DNA from: Candidatus Zipacnadia bacterium
GTDB lineage: Bacteria; Armatimonadota; Zipacnadia; Zipacnadales; UBA5352
Reading direction: 5' to 3'
NCBI GenBank assembly: GCA_029820045.1
Contig: JALGVE010000010.1
Location: forward strand, 1 to 58,849
Length of the DNA stretch: 58,849 nucleotides
In this document: positions 24,952-34,600 of the stretch, one piece after another
How the letters are laid out: each line of letters begins with the position of its first letter
How positions within the stretch are numbered: position 1 is the stretch's first letter
Made by a program: the position numbers and the translations under genes
Notes under the pieces: generated by a model
What the model was told of the DNA's origin: nothing
The model's database searches: none
What the model saw: the letters and a program-made list of their open reading frames with translations, nothing else

Positions 24952-27654
24952 CTAACGCTGTAAGGCCTCGATGCGCGCCTTCGCCTTGTCTACCCATTGC
25001 TGTTGGTCCGCGTAGCGGTTGATGATCACCTGATAGCTCTTAAGTGCGTTATCCGCATCCTGAAGCTGCTCGTAGCACTGACCGGCCTCGAACTGCGCCT
25101 GCGCCGCCCAGCGCTCATCGCCGTAAAGGATGGCCACCTTGAGGAACTCCTCTGCCGCCCCCCTCAGATCGCCCTTATCCCGCCGACAGGCGGCCAGCTC
25201 GTACTGAGCTTGCACGGCGACCTGCCCGTTGGTAGAGGCGGTAACCTTCTGCAGAGCCTCCAGCGCCCGGTCGAACTGCTTCTGCTGCCGGTAGCATCGC
25301 GCCAGGCCCAACGCGGCGTGCGCCGCCGCCGGATGGTCGGCATGAGCGGTCGCGACCATGTTGAAGGCTTCCAGCGCCTGCTCCGTTCGGCCCAGCTCCA
25401 TATCGGCCCGCCCCAGCAGCACCAGCGCCCACGGCGCATTCTCGGCCCCGGCGTATTCGCCGCGGAACGGCTCCAGGAGTTCAGCTACCTGCTGATGCTC
25501 ACCCTTGTCAGCGAGGAGCAGGGCCGCCTGATAGCGCGCATCGGCGGCGACCGCCGGTGAGCTTGCCGCGGTGGCTGCTTGCGAGAACAGGGGCAGGGCC
25601 TCATCGCCCTTGTCCTGCCTGAGTAAGGCCCACGCGAGGCCGTACTGCGCCTCGTCTACGAACTCGCTGCCCGGGAAGCCGTCTATGATCTGCTTATACA
25701 GACCTTGAGCCTGGGCGTACTGTTCCTGCGCAAACAGCTTCTCGCCGACCGCCAGCATGCCCTCGATGGCTCCCTGAGCCGCCTGGGAGTCAGGATGCTT
25801 CTGAATGACCACCTGAAAGGCTTCGGCGGCCGTGAGGTCGCCACCGGCGAGCTTGGCCCAGCCGATGCCCAACTGCGCATAGGGCGCGGTCTCACCCTCA
25901 GGAGCGGTCTTAAGGGCCTTGAGGTAGAGGGGGATTGCCTGTGTGTGCTTCTCCGCCCTGGTGAGCGCCTCCGCGACAGTGTAGTACGCGAAGGCCACAG
26001 CCTCAGCGCTCGCCCCGGACTTCTCCAGGTTACCGGCAAGCTGTTGCGCCCGATCCAGATCGCCGCGGCCCGCATAGAGGGTCACCAAGGCGGCAGTGGC
26101 GCGACCAACATACTCAGACTGCTTGCCTTGCTCGAGCGCCTGGCGATAGAACTTCTCGGCCTCCTGTTCATGGCCCAGCTTCTGGTGACAGGCAGCCAGG
26201 AGATAGAGGGCCTCCGCAAGCCGCTCGTGCTCAGGGTGACTGGCGATCAGCCCCTGGAGCATCTCAAGGGAACCCTGATAGTGTTCAGCGCTAAAGTAGG
26301 CGTGGGCCAGGCGATAGGACAACTCCGCGGCGAGAGCCGAACCGGGATTGCTCTTGATTACCCTCTCAAGCTCCGCCAGCGACGCCTCGGACCCGTCCTG
26401 CTGATACCTGGCCCAGGCGAGGTAGGCCATGGCCTGCTGCTTGTGCTGCTCATCCTGGGCCGCATCGGCGGCCGCCTGATAAGCGGCGAGGGCGGCCTCA
26501 TTGTTGCCGGCGGCGGTCTGAAGCTGGCCGATGCGGAATTGCGCGTCGCTCAGGCGCTTACTATCCTTATGCTCCTTCACGAGGCGAGTGTGCGCCGCCA
26601 GGGCCTTTTCCGCGTTGCCCTGCTGCTCGTAAGTAACCCCCAGCCAGTAGAGCGCCTCGTCGGCCCACTCGTTGGTGGGGTCGGCGCTCACCTGCGCGTA
26701 AAGCTCGGCGGCCCGGTCCCAGCGGCGAAGGTGGTAGAGGCAGTCTGCGGCGCGCAGCCGCGCTTCCGCCGCCACCGGACTGTCAGGATAGGTATCCGAC
26801 ACACTCTTGAAGGCCCGCAGGGCTCCCTCGTAGTCATTCTGCTGGAAGTAGCACCAGGCGATCCCGGCTTGAGCCTGAGCGGCGAACCCGGAGTCAGCGT
26901 GCGCCAGGACCTTCTTGAAGGCCTCCATGGCAGCCGCAAAGTTAGCCTGCGCCCGGTAGGCAGTGCCCAGGAGATACTGACACTCAGCGGCCACAGGGCT
27001 GTTCGCATACCGGGTGAGCGCCTGCGATAGAGGCTTGACGGCCTCCTGGGGCTGCTCAAGCTGGAGGTAGGCCAGGCCTATTGAGTAGTAGGCATAGGGC
27101 ACTTCCTGGTCGCTGAGGTTACGCTTGAGGGCGTCCCGATAGCTGGCAATGGCCTTCTCGTATTGGCCGAGATGATAGTAGCTCTCACCGCGCCAGTAGG
27201 CTGCCCTGGCGGCCTGCTTGCTGTTGGGGAACCTGCCCAGCAGCGTCTCGTAGGCGGTCGCAGCCTGCTGGTAGTTCTTGAGCTGATAGTACGCGTCGCC
27301 CAGCCAGAGGTAGCTGGGCTCGGCCTCCTCACTATCAGGAAACTCGTCCCCTACGCGCCGCAAGTACGGCAGAGCCTCGGCGAACTTGTTGAGCCGGAAG
27401 TTACACTCGCCGATGCGGAAGAGGGCCAGCGATATGTTAGCATGGTCAGGATGGTCCTTGACGAATTGAAGGTATTTCTCGGTCGCGAGCTGGTAGTTCT
27501 CCTGGCCGTACAGGCCCTCGGCGAAGGCGAAGTCCCTCTCGGCCTGGTCCGCAGCCTGCGCCCAGGAAGTGATGTTGGAGCCGCATAACAGCGCGGCTCC
27601 AACGGCCATCAGCACACATAGTTCCGTCAACAGGTCCAAAGATCGCCGGTTCAT
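24952..27654 (-). CDS. Large exported TPR-repeat protein
   Basis: 900 aa. An N-terminal signal peptide (to about residue 34, ending SWAQAADQ) is followed by more than twenty TPR units of 34-37 residues up to the last codon, for example FAFAEGLYGQENYQLATEKYLQFVKDHP and AYYQLKNYQQAATAYETLLGRFP. Spacing and consensus match the Tol-Pal-associated YbgF/CpoB and outer-membrane BamD-like TPR families, but the array is far longer than the 250-300 aa usual there. It is likely a periplasmic protein-interaction scaffold. It lies 311 bp upstream of exbB on the same strand and may serve the ExbBD/TonB-like complex. Confidence 0.82.
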   Translation of the reverse strand: MNRRSLDLLTELCVLMAVGAALLCGSNITSWAQAADQAERDFAFAEGLYGQENYQLATEKYLQFVKDHPDHANISLALFRIGECNFRLNKFAEALPYLRRVGDEFPDSEEAEPSYLWLGDAYYQLKNYQQAATAYETLLGRFPNSKQAARAAYWRGESYYHLGQYEKAIASYRDALKRNLSDQEVPYAYYSIGLAYLQLEQPQEAVKPLSQALTRYANSPVAAECQYLLGTAYRAQANFAAAMEAFKKVLAHADSGFAAQAQAGIAWCYFQQNDYEGALRAFKSVSDTYPDSPVAAEARLRAADCLYHLRRWDRAAELYAQVSADPTNEWADEALYWLGVTYEQQGNAEKALAAHTRLVKEHKDSKRLSDAQFRIGQLQTAAGNNEAALAAYQAAADAAQDEQHKQQAMAYLAWARYQQDGSEASLAELERVIKSNPGSALAAELSYRLAHAYFSAEHYQGSLEMLQGLIASHPEHERLAEALYLLAACHQKLGHEQEAEKFYRQALEQGKQSEYVGRATAALVTLYAGRGDLDRAQQLAGNLEKSGASAEAVAFAYYTVAEALTRAEKHTQAIPLYLKALKTAPEGETAPYAQLGIGWAKLAGGDLTAAEAFQVVIQKHPDSQAAQGAIEGMLAVGEKLFAQEQYAQAQGLYKQIIDGFPGSEFVDEAQYGLAWALLRQDKGDEALPLFSQAATAASSPAVAADARYQAALLLADKGEHQQVAELLEPFRGEYAGAENAPWALVLLGRADMELGRTEQALEAFNMVATAHADHPAAAHAALGLARCYRQQKQFDRALEALQKVTASTNGQVAVQAQYELAACRRDKGDLRGAAEEFLKVAILYGDERWAAQAQFEAGQCYEQLQDADNALKSYQVIINRYADQQQWVDKAKARIEALQR

Positions 27655-28196
27655 GGCCTCAGGAGTCCCTCACTCATCGAGCGGACCGCGCATGGGATGA
27701 CTCGACCGCCCGAAGGCAGCCGAGCGCGGCTACTCTCGCCTGGGTTCGCGGGTCCGAGGTTCAACGTCTGCCTGTAGGCTACACAACAGTCAGCCCGCCG
27801 TGCAGTTCCATCCTGAGTACCCGCTTAGCGTCTGGCGCGCGCCTGTCTGTGAGGATTGCCGGTGCGCCGGGGGCGTTGCCATCCGTAGGTCGGAACTCCT
27901 GCTCGTACATGTCTAGCGCGTCGGCGCGTCGTCTGTCGTGGGGAGGGGCCGCACGAAGGCTGAGGCGCCTCGCGCGCCGATGCCTGAGGCCGGCCCGCGC
28001 CTCACGCGAAGTAGCGGGCGCAACCGTAACCTCCGGCCCGCTGATATGCCGTGGCTTTTCCCGGGCCGACCTCGGCCGCCTCTCCCGCTGAGCGGGAGAA
28101 ACGGCCTCGTGCGGGCCCTCCCCTCTACGACGTTGCGTCGAGGCGAGCCCAACGGGTGGCAAGCCAACGCTAAACAGGCACCCTGCTCCGACTCTG
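27655..28196. other. Palindrome-dense intergenic region
   Basis: 542 bp without a credible gene. A large nested palindrome (27940-28123) fills the centre. The ORFs listed here are translations of the repeats. Confidence 0.55.
27940..28123. repeat. Large nested palindrome, relaxed version
   Basis: The outer arms, GGGGAGGGGCCGCACGA (27940-27956) and its near-complement at 28107-28123, pair at 16 of 17 positions. Inside are a TGAGGC/GCCTCA hairpin (27985-28004), CGGCCCG/CGGGCCG (28034-28040/28062-28068), GGCCGA-cc-TCGGCC (28064-28077) and TCTCCCGC-tga-GCGGGAGA (28081-28099). It is less regular than the elements at 16700 and 51207. Confidence 0.6.
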
Positions 28197-30584
28197 TCAG
28201 TCCTCGGCCTTTATGATCCTGAGGTCGTCCAGGTAGGCCTCAACGTCGGCCGAGGTGAAGCTATGAATCCAGAGCTGTATGCTGGCGGTCTCATGCGGCG
28301 TCTCGAAGCGGAACTCGAAGGGTTCCCACTGCCCGGCAGCGCCCGACAAGGAGCCGACCGGAGCGATCCATCCTCTCTCGTCGGTGGGGTTCAGAGGATT
28401 CCCCTCAGCATCGAACAGCTTCACGTACATCCCGACCCCCTCGCCGCTGACATGGAACACCTTGCCGCTCAGGACAAAGGCTCCCGCGCCCTCCACCGGC
28501 ATGAGAGCCGAGGAGATATTCGAACCGCGCTGCTTGTCGTGGTCGGTGATCTTGAGCGAGGCGCTGCCCGTCGCGGCCTGCTCCTCAGATACCTCTCCCA
28601 GCCCGTTGCTCGGCAGAGACCAGCACCAGGACCCGTGCTCAAACCCGGCGTTCCTCAGCAGGCCGCCCACGCCTTCGTCCTCCAGCCCCTCCAGCGGGGT
28701 GATGCTCACGGTGATGGAGGCCGAGGTCACCGGGGCGACCAGCTTGATTGCCAGGCGAGTGGGCTGCGCGTGGGCCTCCTCATGGATCTCGTCCGCCTCG
28801 ATGGTGAACTCGCTGCCCTCAGTCTCAATATCAACCCTGAGGGCCTCGTCGAAATCGTAGACTGTCAGGCTTCCGTCCTCCATCTGACGCCAGGCACCGT
28901 CGGTAATGAGCGCGGTCTCAAAGGACTGCGGGCTGTCGAACTCGACGCGGTCAGTTACCGTCAGGGAACCGGCGCCCTGCCGCGAGTAGACAAAGGTGCG
29001 CTCCAGCGTTTTCAACTCAGGCACGTCGTAGGCCGATTTGATATCAAGCTGCAAAGTGTCGGCCTCGTCAGTGAACTCGGTCCGCAGGACCTCCGCTCGA
29101 GCCTCGCGGCCGGTCCGTTGGAGCTTCCCGGCCACGACGGGCACCGGGTGGCCGTAGGAGTTGAGCAGCTTGCTTTCGTAGCGCCGGCTGCTGAAGGTGC
29201 GGGCAGTGTAGACCTCGCTGCCCGGGTCGAGCAGGACCGCGCGCTCACCGGAGACGACCACATACGATCCCACGTCATTGTGATTGTGATGCTCCGCATT
29301 GTTGCCGCCCTTGAGGGCTACGCCCAGCCGGGATGCGGAGCCAGGAGCCGGGCGGCCTATCAGGATGCCGGCCTGATCAAACCACGTGCGCAGGCCGGGG
29401 CCCTCGGACTCCGCTGCGGTTGTCTCTGCCTCGGAGGCGGAGTTGGGGAAGGAGAAGATCATGGCCTCGGGAAGACTGCCGAGACCAGCGTTCGGCGGCA
29501 GCTCCTCGTACCCAGGCAGCCCCAGGTCCAGGCGCCGATTGACGTAGTACATGGTCGTCGTCGCGGGCTTAGCATTCACGCTGCAGTCGGCGAAGGCAGG
29601 AGACACGCCGCCGATGATCTGGATGCGCGCCCCGAAGCTCGCGGGCGCCCTGACCTCGGGAAGCTCGAACAGGTCCACGCCACCGCCGGTCGCCTGATAG
29701 ATGGTCTCGGCAAGCAGCACATAGTGGCCGAAGCCGTAGTTCCAGTAGCCCAGCCCCTCGCTGCAGTAGCCATCGGAGGTAAAGCCGGCCAGGAAGTTGC
29801 GCGAGTACTTCCCCGCCGCCACGACGAACTCAGCCCGTTGCTCGCGCGTCTCAAGCTCCACCAACCCTGCGCCCGTCACGCCCGCCAGGCAGACCGCGTT
29901 CCAGTTGTTGGTGGTCTTCATCCACCAGTTCGGCCCCCGGGCCCCGGTGAACATGTCGCGGTAGGGCGCCAGCACGCGGCGGCTCACATTGCTGCGCAAC
30001 AGCTCTCGCGTCGCCGCGCCGAGCTTGTCCCCCAGCAGGTAGTCTGCTGTTGCCAGGTTCCAGGCCAGTGCGGACGAGGCCAGGTCTATGTCGGTGGTCT
30101 CGCCGTTGAAGTTCGTGAGCTTGCGGTCATGCGCCGGCATGACCCAGGTGCGCTCTGCGCACAGCGCCTGCACGACCTCCTCTATCGCCGCGAGGAAGCG
30201 TCCCTTGTTTTCGGCGCACTCCGCGAGGACCAGGGGCGTCAGGCGGCCTCGGCGCTGCCCGGAGACCTTCTGCCATCGGGTGCGATTGCCGGTCCGAGAG
30301 AAGTCAAGGTAGAGGTCATCAGGCTGTTCGGGCAGGGGCTCGGAGAGGAGCTTCTCCGCCCGGGCAATCACTTGCTGGTAGGCGTCCTTCGCAGCGAGGG
30401 CATCCCAGGCAGCGCGATCTGTGATAGGTCTGCCCAGCCCGGCCGGGCGCTCCGGCAGCATGGCCGCTACCTCGGCGACGCGGTCGGCGTCCAGGCCTTC
30501 TTCGGCGCTCTCGGCAGAGGTCGCCGAGGTAAGCAAGACGGATAGCAGCAAGACCAGATAGAAGAGAACCAGGGGGGTGTTCAT
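28197..30584 (-). CDS. Heparinase II/III-type polysaccharide lyase with C-terminal carbohydrate-binding module
   Basis: 795 aa. A signal peptide (to ~24) leads into an alpha/alpha toroid (~40-380) with WWMKTTNNWNAVCLAG and the Tyr-rich GYCSEGLGYWNYGFGHY. A beta-sandwich domain follows, with the heparinase II/III hallmark EHHNHNDVGSYVV and AVLLDPGSEVYTARTF. In this family His and Tyr residues of these motifs cleave uronic-acid-containing glycans by beta-elimination. The last ~150 residues (NAGFEHGSWCW ... AYLDDLRI) look like a CBM4/9-type module. It is secreted and substrate is unproven, but the sulfatase-rich surroundings suggest a sulfated or uronic-acid polysaccharide. GGGAG lies 12 bases before the ATG. 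Confidence 0.85.
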   Translation of the reverse strand: MNTPLVLFYLVLLLSVLLTSATSAESAEEGLDADRVAEVAAMLPERPAGLGRPITDRAAWDALAAKDAYQQVIARAEKLLSEPLPEQPDDLYLDFSRTGNRTRWQKVSGQRRGRLTPLVLAECAENKGRFLAAIEEVVQALCAERTWVMPAHDRKLTNFNGETTDIDLASSALAWNLATADYLLGDKLGAATRELLRSNVSRRVLAPYRDMFTGARGPNWWMKTTNNWNAVCLAGVTGAGLVELETREQRAEFVVAAGKYSRNFLAGFTSDGYCSEGLGYWNYGFGHYVLLAETIYQATGGGVDLFELPEVRAPASFGARIQIIGGVSPAFADCSVNAKPATTTMYYVNRRLDLGLPGYEELPPNAGLGSLPEAMIFSFPNSASEAETTAAESEGPGLRTWFDQAGILIGRPAPGSASRLGVALKGGNNAEHHNHNDVGSYVVVSGERAVLLDPGSEVYTARTFSSRRYESKLLNSYGHPVPVVAGKLQRTGREARAEVLRTEFTDEADTLQLDIKSAYDVPELKTLERTFVYSRQGAGSLTVTDRVEFDSPQSFETALITDGAWRQMEDGSLTVYDFDEALRVDIETEGSEFTIEADEIHEEAHAQPTRLAIKLVAPVTSASITVSITPLEGLEDEGVGGLLRNAGFEHGSWCWSLPSNGLGEVSEEQAATGSASLKITDHDKQRGSNISSALMPVEGAGAFVLSGKVFHVSGEGVGMYVKLFDAEGNPLNPTDERGWIAPVGSLSGAAGQWEPFEFRFETPHETASIQLWIHSFTSADVEAYLDDLRIIKAED

Positions 30585-31080
30585 CGGGTTAGCTCGCTCC
30601 CTTTCGTGGAGTCTACGGCCGGGCCAGCCTGCTCTGACATTCGGCGTGCAGGCCCGACCTGAAGGACTGCTCTTTCACCGGCGCGAAGTATACGCGCGGG
30701 TACTTCGCGCCGTCAACTACTGTAGACGCCCAGCAGGAGCATCGGTTTTAGCTGCAGGGCGTGCGGCCGGGTGTTCTCTGGTTAAGAAAAGCCCCCAGGT
30801 ACAGGCTTCGGTGCGATGCTCCTTGAGCGCTATTGCTTGCCTTATCCGAATCGGCCGACAAGAATGTCGGCCCCCTGACAAGAAAACCGATGCCCCTGCC
30901 GCGTCGGGGGCGTCTAGAGATCGTCGGTGGGTTGGGACTATGCGGGGGCTGAGGGCAGCCCCCGCCACCAACGGACCGCAGCGCCCTCGCCACCCCGCAC
31001 ATTCTGACGGGGGCGCCCTGGCCCGTATATCGTGACGGGGGCGCCCTCGCTCCCCCCCCCGTAGCCGAGGTGAGCAACAG
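30585..31080. other. Divergent intergenic region with repeat element
   Basis: 496 bp between divergent genes. It contains a palindromic element at 30733-30899, a 15-bp direct repeat TGACGGGGGCGCCCT at 31005 and 31033 (28 bp apart), and a run of ten C at about 31051. Promoters of both flanking genes must lie here but were not resolved. Confidence 0.5.
30733..30899. repeat. Long inverted-repeat element with inner hairpin
   Basis: The arms at 30733-30749 and 30883-30899 include the perfect 11-bp pair GCATCGGTTTT/AAAACCGATGC and extend outward with one mismatch. Inside is GGCCGACA-agaa-TGTCGGCC (30853-30872). The interior has no gene. Confidence 0.6.
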
Positions 31081-31560
31081 ATGCAATACAGTGAGGGCCG
31101 CATCGGCCGCGTCTTCGCCCTGCGACTCGAGCACACGGAACCCATGCCAGAAACCCTCGAGACCTTCGCCGCTGAGAAGGGCGTCTACTCGGGGCTGGTC
31201 ATCATGGTCGGCGGCGTGGATAAGGGCAGCAGGCTCGTAGTTGGGCCTGAGGATGGCGAAGCCCTGCCCGCGGTGCCGATGGTTGCGACGCTTGCCGGCG
31301 CCCACGAGCTGGCCGGCGTTGGCACGCTCTTCCCAGCGGAACCTGAGACCCCGGGAGAGCCCGGCAAGCCAGTGCTGCACATGCACGCCGCCTGTGGCCG
31401 CGAGGACAGCACTATCACCGGCTGCATCCGCGAGGGCATCAGCACCTGGCAGATACTTGAGGTCATACTCATCGAGATTACCGGGTTGGACGCGGCCCGT
31501 GTCAGCGATCCGATCACCGGCTTCGAGCTCTTGCAGTGCCAGACCGCAGGCGGCGCGTGA
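31081..31560 (+). CDS. PPC/DUF296-domain protein
   Basis: 159 aa. GAGG is ten bases before the ATG. It has the compact PPC/DUF296 fold pattern: RVFALRLEHTEPMPETLETFA, a glycine-rich turn VIMVGGVDKG, the metal-site motif LHMHAACGRED and the C-terminal ITGCIREG..TWQILEVILIEI. In plants the domain accompanies AT-hooks; bacterial stand-alone versions are trimers of unknown function and bind metal through the His residues. No AT-hook is present. It stands 108 bp upstream of the large secreted protein on the same strand. Confidence 0.8.
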   Translation: MQYSEGRIGRVFALRLEHTEPMPETLETFAAEKGVYSGLVIMVGGVDKGSRLVVGPEDGEALPAVPMVATLAGAHELAGVGTLFPAEPETPGEPGKPVLHMHAACGREDSTITGCIREGISTWQILEVILIEITGLDAARVSDPITGFELLQCQTAGGA

Positions 31561-31668
31561 CAACGCTCCGCGGTTGTTGGGCATCGCGAAGGCGTGACGA
31601 GAGGATTACCGCGCCTCGAGAGAGAAGAACCTGTTGTCCGATTCCAGCTTGCCCGCGAGGTGGATGCC

Positions 31669-34600
31669 ATGAGGCACCTGATAGCCGTCAGCCTGGTAGC
31701 ACTTATCCCGATGACCGCGATCAGCGCACCCGTGCACGTGCTGGACATGACCACACTGACGCCCGCGTTTCCGGTTGAGGACGCGCTGGCGGACCTTGGC
31801 GAGCGCGTTCAGGTCAGCCAGCCGGATGTTGCTCAAGCGCAGGCGCTTGAGGACGTTGATGTCCTGTTGATAGACGGCGGGGCCAATCTCGAGAGGCTCG
31901 GGTTGGGCGCTGGAGGCCTACAGGAGTTTGTGAGGCGCGGTGGCGGCATCCTGGTGGCGGGCCTGCCCGATGCACTGCCGCGCACTAACGCCCTGTGGGA
32001 ACTGCTCGGTGAGGCTGCGCCGGCCGATGTGCCGGCCGCCGACCTGTTCCCGAGCGAGGCGGGCAACTGGATGTGGATCCCACCGCAGCAGGGCGAGACA
32101 CCAGATCATATCCGCTACATCCGCAAGGTCATCGAGGTTACCAAGCCAGTCAAACGCGCGTTCATCCGCTGCACCGTGGACAACCTCTACTGGGTCTACC
32201 TCAACGGCGAGCAGGTCGGTTACCACTGGAGCTGGTACGATAACGAGCTGTGGGACATCGCGGACAAGCTGAAGCAGGGCAAGAACGTGGTGGCCTTCAA
32301 GGGCCGGAACGTGGATGGCCCGGGGGGCTTCTTCGCGCAGGTGGGGATCGAGTATGAGGACGGGACGCGCGAACTCATCGTGAGCGACAAGTCCTGGAAG
32401 TTCCACATCCCGGAGGAGGAAGGCTGGTCAAGCCTGGAGTTCGACGACTCCGGTTGGGGCACAGCTACGTCCGTTACGCCCATGGCCAGCAAGCGCGTGC
32501 TGCCAGATACCGCGACGAAGACCGAGGGCGACCTCGCGCTGGACGCCTCACACCCGATCCTCAATGCCATTGCTAACCGCTTCGGCACGGAGCACTTCCT
32601 TCGCGGCGTGATCCCGCGGGAGGGCGCAGCCGTCATCGCGCGCGTCGGGGACCATCCGGTCATGCTCGCGAGCAGCTTCGGGGAGGGCCGCGTGGTTCTC
32701 ATTGACGCTGTTACCCAGCCCGGGGGCATCGGCGTCGGTGACATGAGCGACGATCTGTTGGCAACCTCAATCCTGTGGCTGGCCGGGCGCGCGGACGGCC
32801 TCAGCATCGCCGAGGTCGCCTATCCCCCAGCCGAGCTTACCCGCGCCGACCCGTGCTCGCTCGGCTTCACGCTCAAGACCCCCCAGGCGCGGGTGAGCTG
32901 CGTTCTAACCGCGACTCTGACCCGTGATGGTCAGCCCTTGGGCGACGAGTGGCGCTTCAACCTTGGCCCGGGGATTGAGCCTCAGACGGAGGAGCGATCG
33001 GTCGAGCTGCGCGGCTACCAGGCCGAGGGGGCCTACGAGCTATCGCTGACTGCAAGGGATGAGCAGGGAGACATTATCTTTCACAGGGATGCGACGACGG
33101 AGGTGAAGAACCCCGTGAACCTGACTCTCAGCGTTCCGGCGAACCGGTATGTGACAGCCGAGGGAGCGCGAATTGACTTCCAGGGCGCCGTCGAGGGCGA
33201 GTTCCCGGCAGGCAGTGTCACGACGGCGAAGATCATCGGGCCGCGCGGCGAGGAGTTGACCGCACTCGAGGGCACGCCGGCGGAGGAGGGCATAGTATGG
33301 TCGTATGAGGTGCCTGACCTGGCGGAGGGGGAGTACCAGCTTGTAACGCAGGTGACGGGCGAGGACGGCAAGATCATTGACACCTCGCGACTGAGCTTCT
33401 ACGTTGTGCCCCGCCTCGACCTGGACGACTTCTTCTGCACCACCATGCGCATGTCCAAGCTCACGGTCCTCAACAAGCAAGCGGTGGAGCGTGAAATAGA
33501 CGACATCATCGCCCACGGCTTCAACACTCTGACCTTCAGCGCCCGCCGGCTGGGGGCCGCCCCCGGCTCCCCTTACGACTACGCGGAGGACTATGCGCAG
33601 CGCCGGGGCATGGCTATCACCTACTCATTCCAGGGCAGCTTCTCCCTGCTGCGCCGCGATGCCCTGCCGGAGGTCTCCGTCTTCTCGCCGGAGTACAAGG
33701 AAGCGCTGCGTCCGCGGATCGAGAAAGCGATTGAGACGTGCAGGCTGGTGCCACGGCTGCTGAACGTGCAGGGCTACATGGACGAACCCTTCCAGGTGAG
33801 CGGGAAGACCTTTGACGACCGCCCGCCCGCGCGCGCGGAGTTCAAGCGGCGCTACGGCATCGAGATGCCGACCCGTGAGGAGGCGATGAAAGACCCCGCT
33901 CTGTGGCTCAAGTACGTTGACTTCTGGAGTGACGGCTTCGCGGCGGGCTGGCGGCAGAGTTATGCGATGGTCAAGGAGATGTACCCTGACTTCTGGGTGG
34001 AGCTTACGCATGATTCGCACAACACCTTCGGCGCCGCGGGCCGCGACTTCAAGGGTTCATGGGCCGTGGATGATGTCTATCACTGGGGCGCGCCCTTCGA
34101 TTCGGTGAACTATGACATCTATCCCTACTGGTCCATAGACTTCCGCCTGGGCAAGTTCCGCGAGCATCCCCTCCCACGCATGGCCGGGGTGCACATGGCC
34201 TTCGCGGAGATGCGCAACCTCGCCTACACCTATGACAAGAAGCTCGGCTTCTGGCTGGAGTCCGTGGCGACCGGCGGGGGCAACAAGAACCCCAACATCG
34301 GTGACATCTACTGGTCGCCGCGCGAGCTGACCTACACGGCCATCGCCGCGGGCTGCGACTACCTGAACACCTTCTGGGGCATCCCGCAGAACGACCGCTG
34401 GTGGCAGACCTACGGAGAGACGATGAACGAGGTCAAGCAGGTCGCGCCCCTGCTCACGCGAAGCCGCGTCCCCCGCGCGCGGGCCGCGTTCCTTTTCCCC
34501 CGCACCCAGCACGTGCTCCTGCAGGAGGAGTACTGGAACGTGATGGTGGGGCTGGAGGCCTTCCGCCAGGCCTACGGCGAGCTTGACTGCATTCATGAGG

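Noticed and set aside
28263-30545. 760-aa plus-strand ORF
   Set aside because: Antisense shadow of the heparinase-like gene, with no domain signature. The high GC content keeps opposite frames open. The same applies to 2533-3585, 25705-27030, 37107-39158 and 44990-46423.
31081-31560. AT-hook nucleoid protein
   Set aside because: Only the PPC/DUF296 domain is present, with no AT-hook motif.
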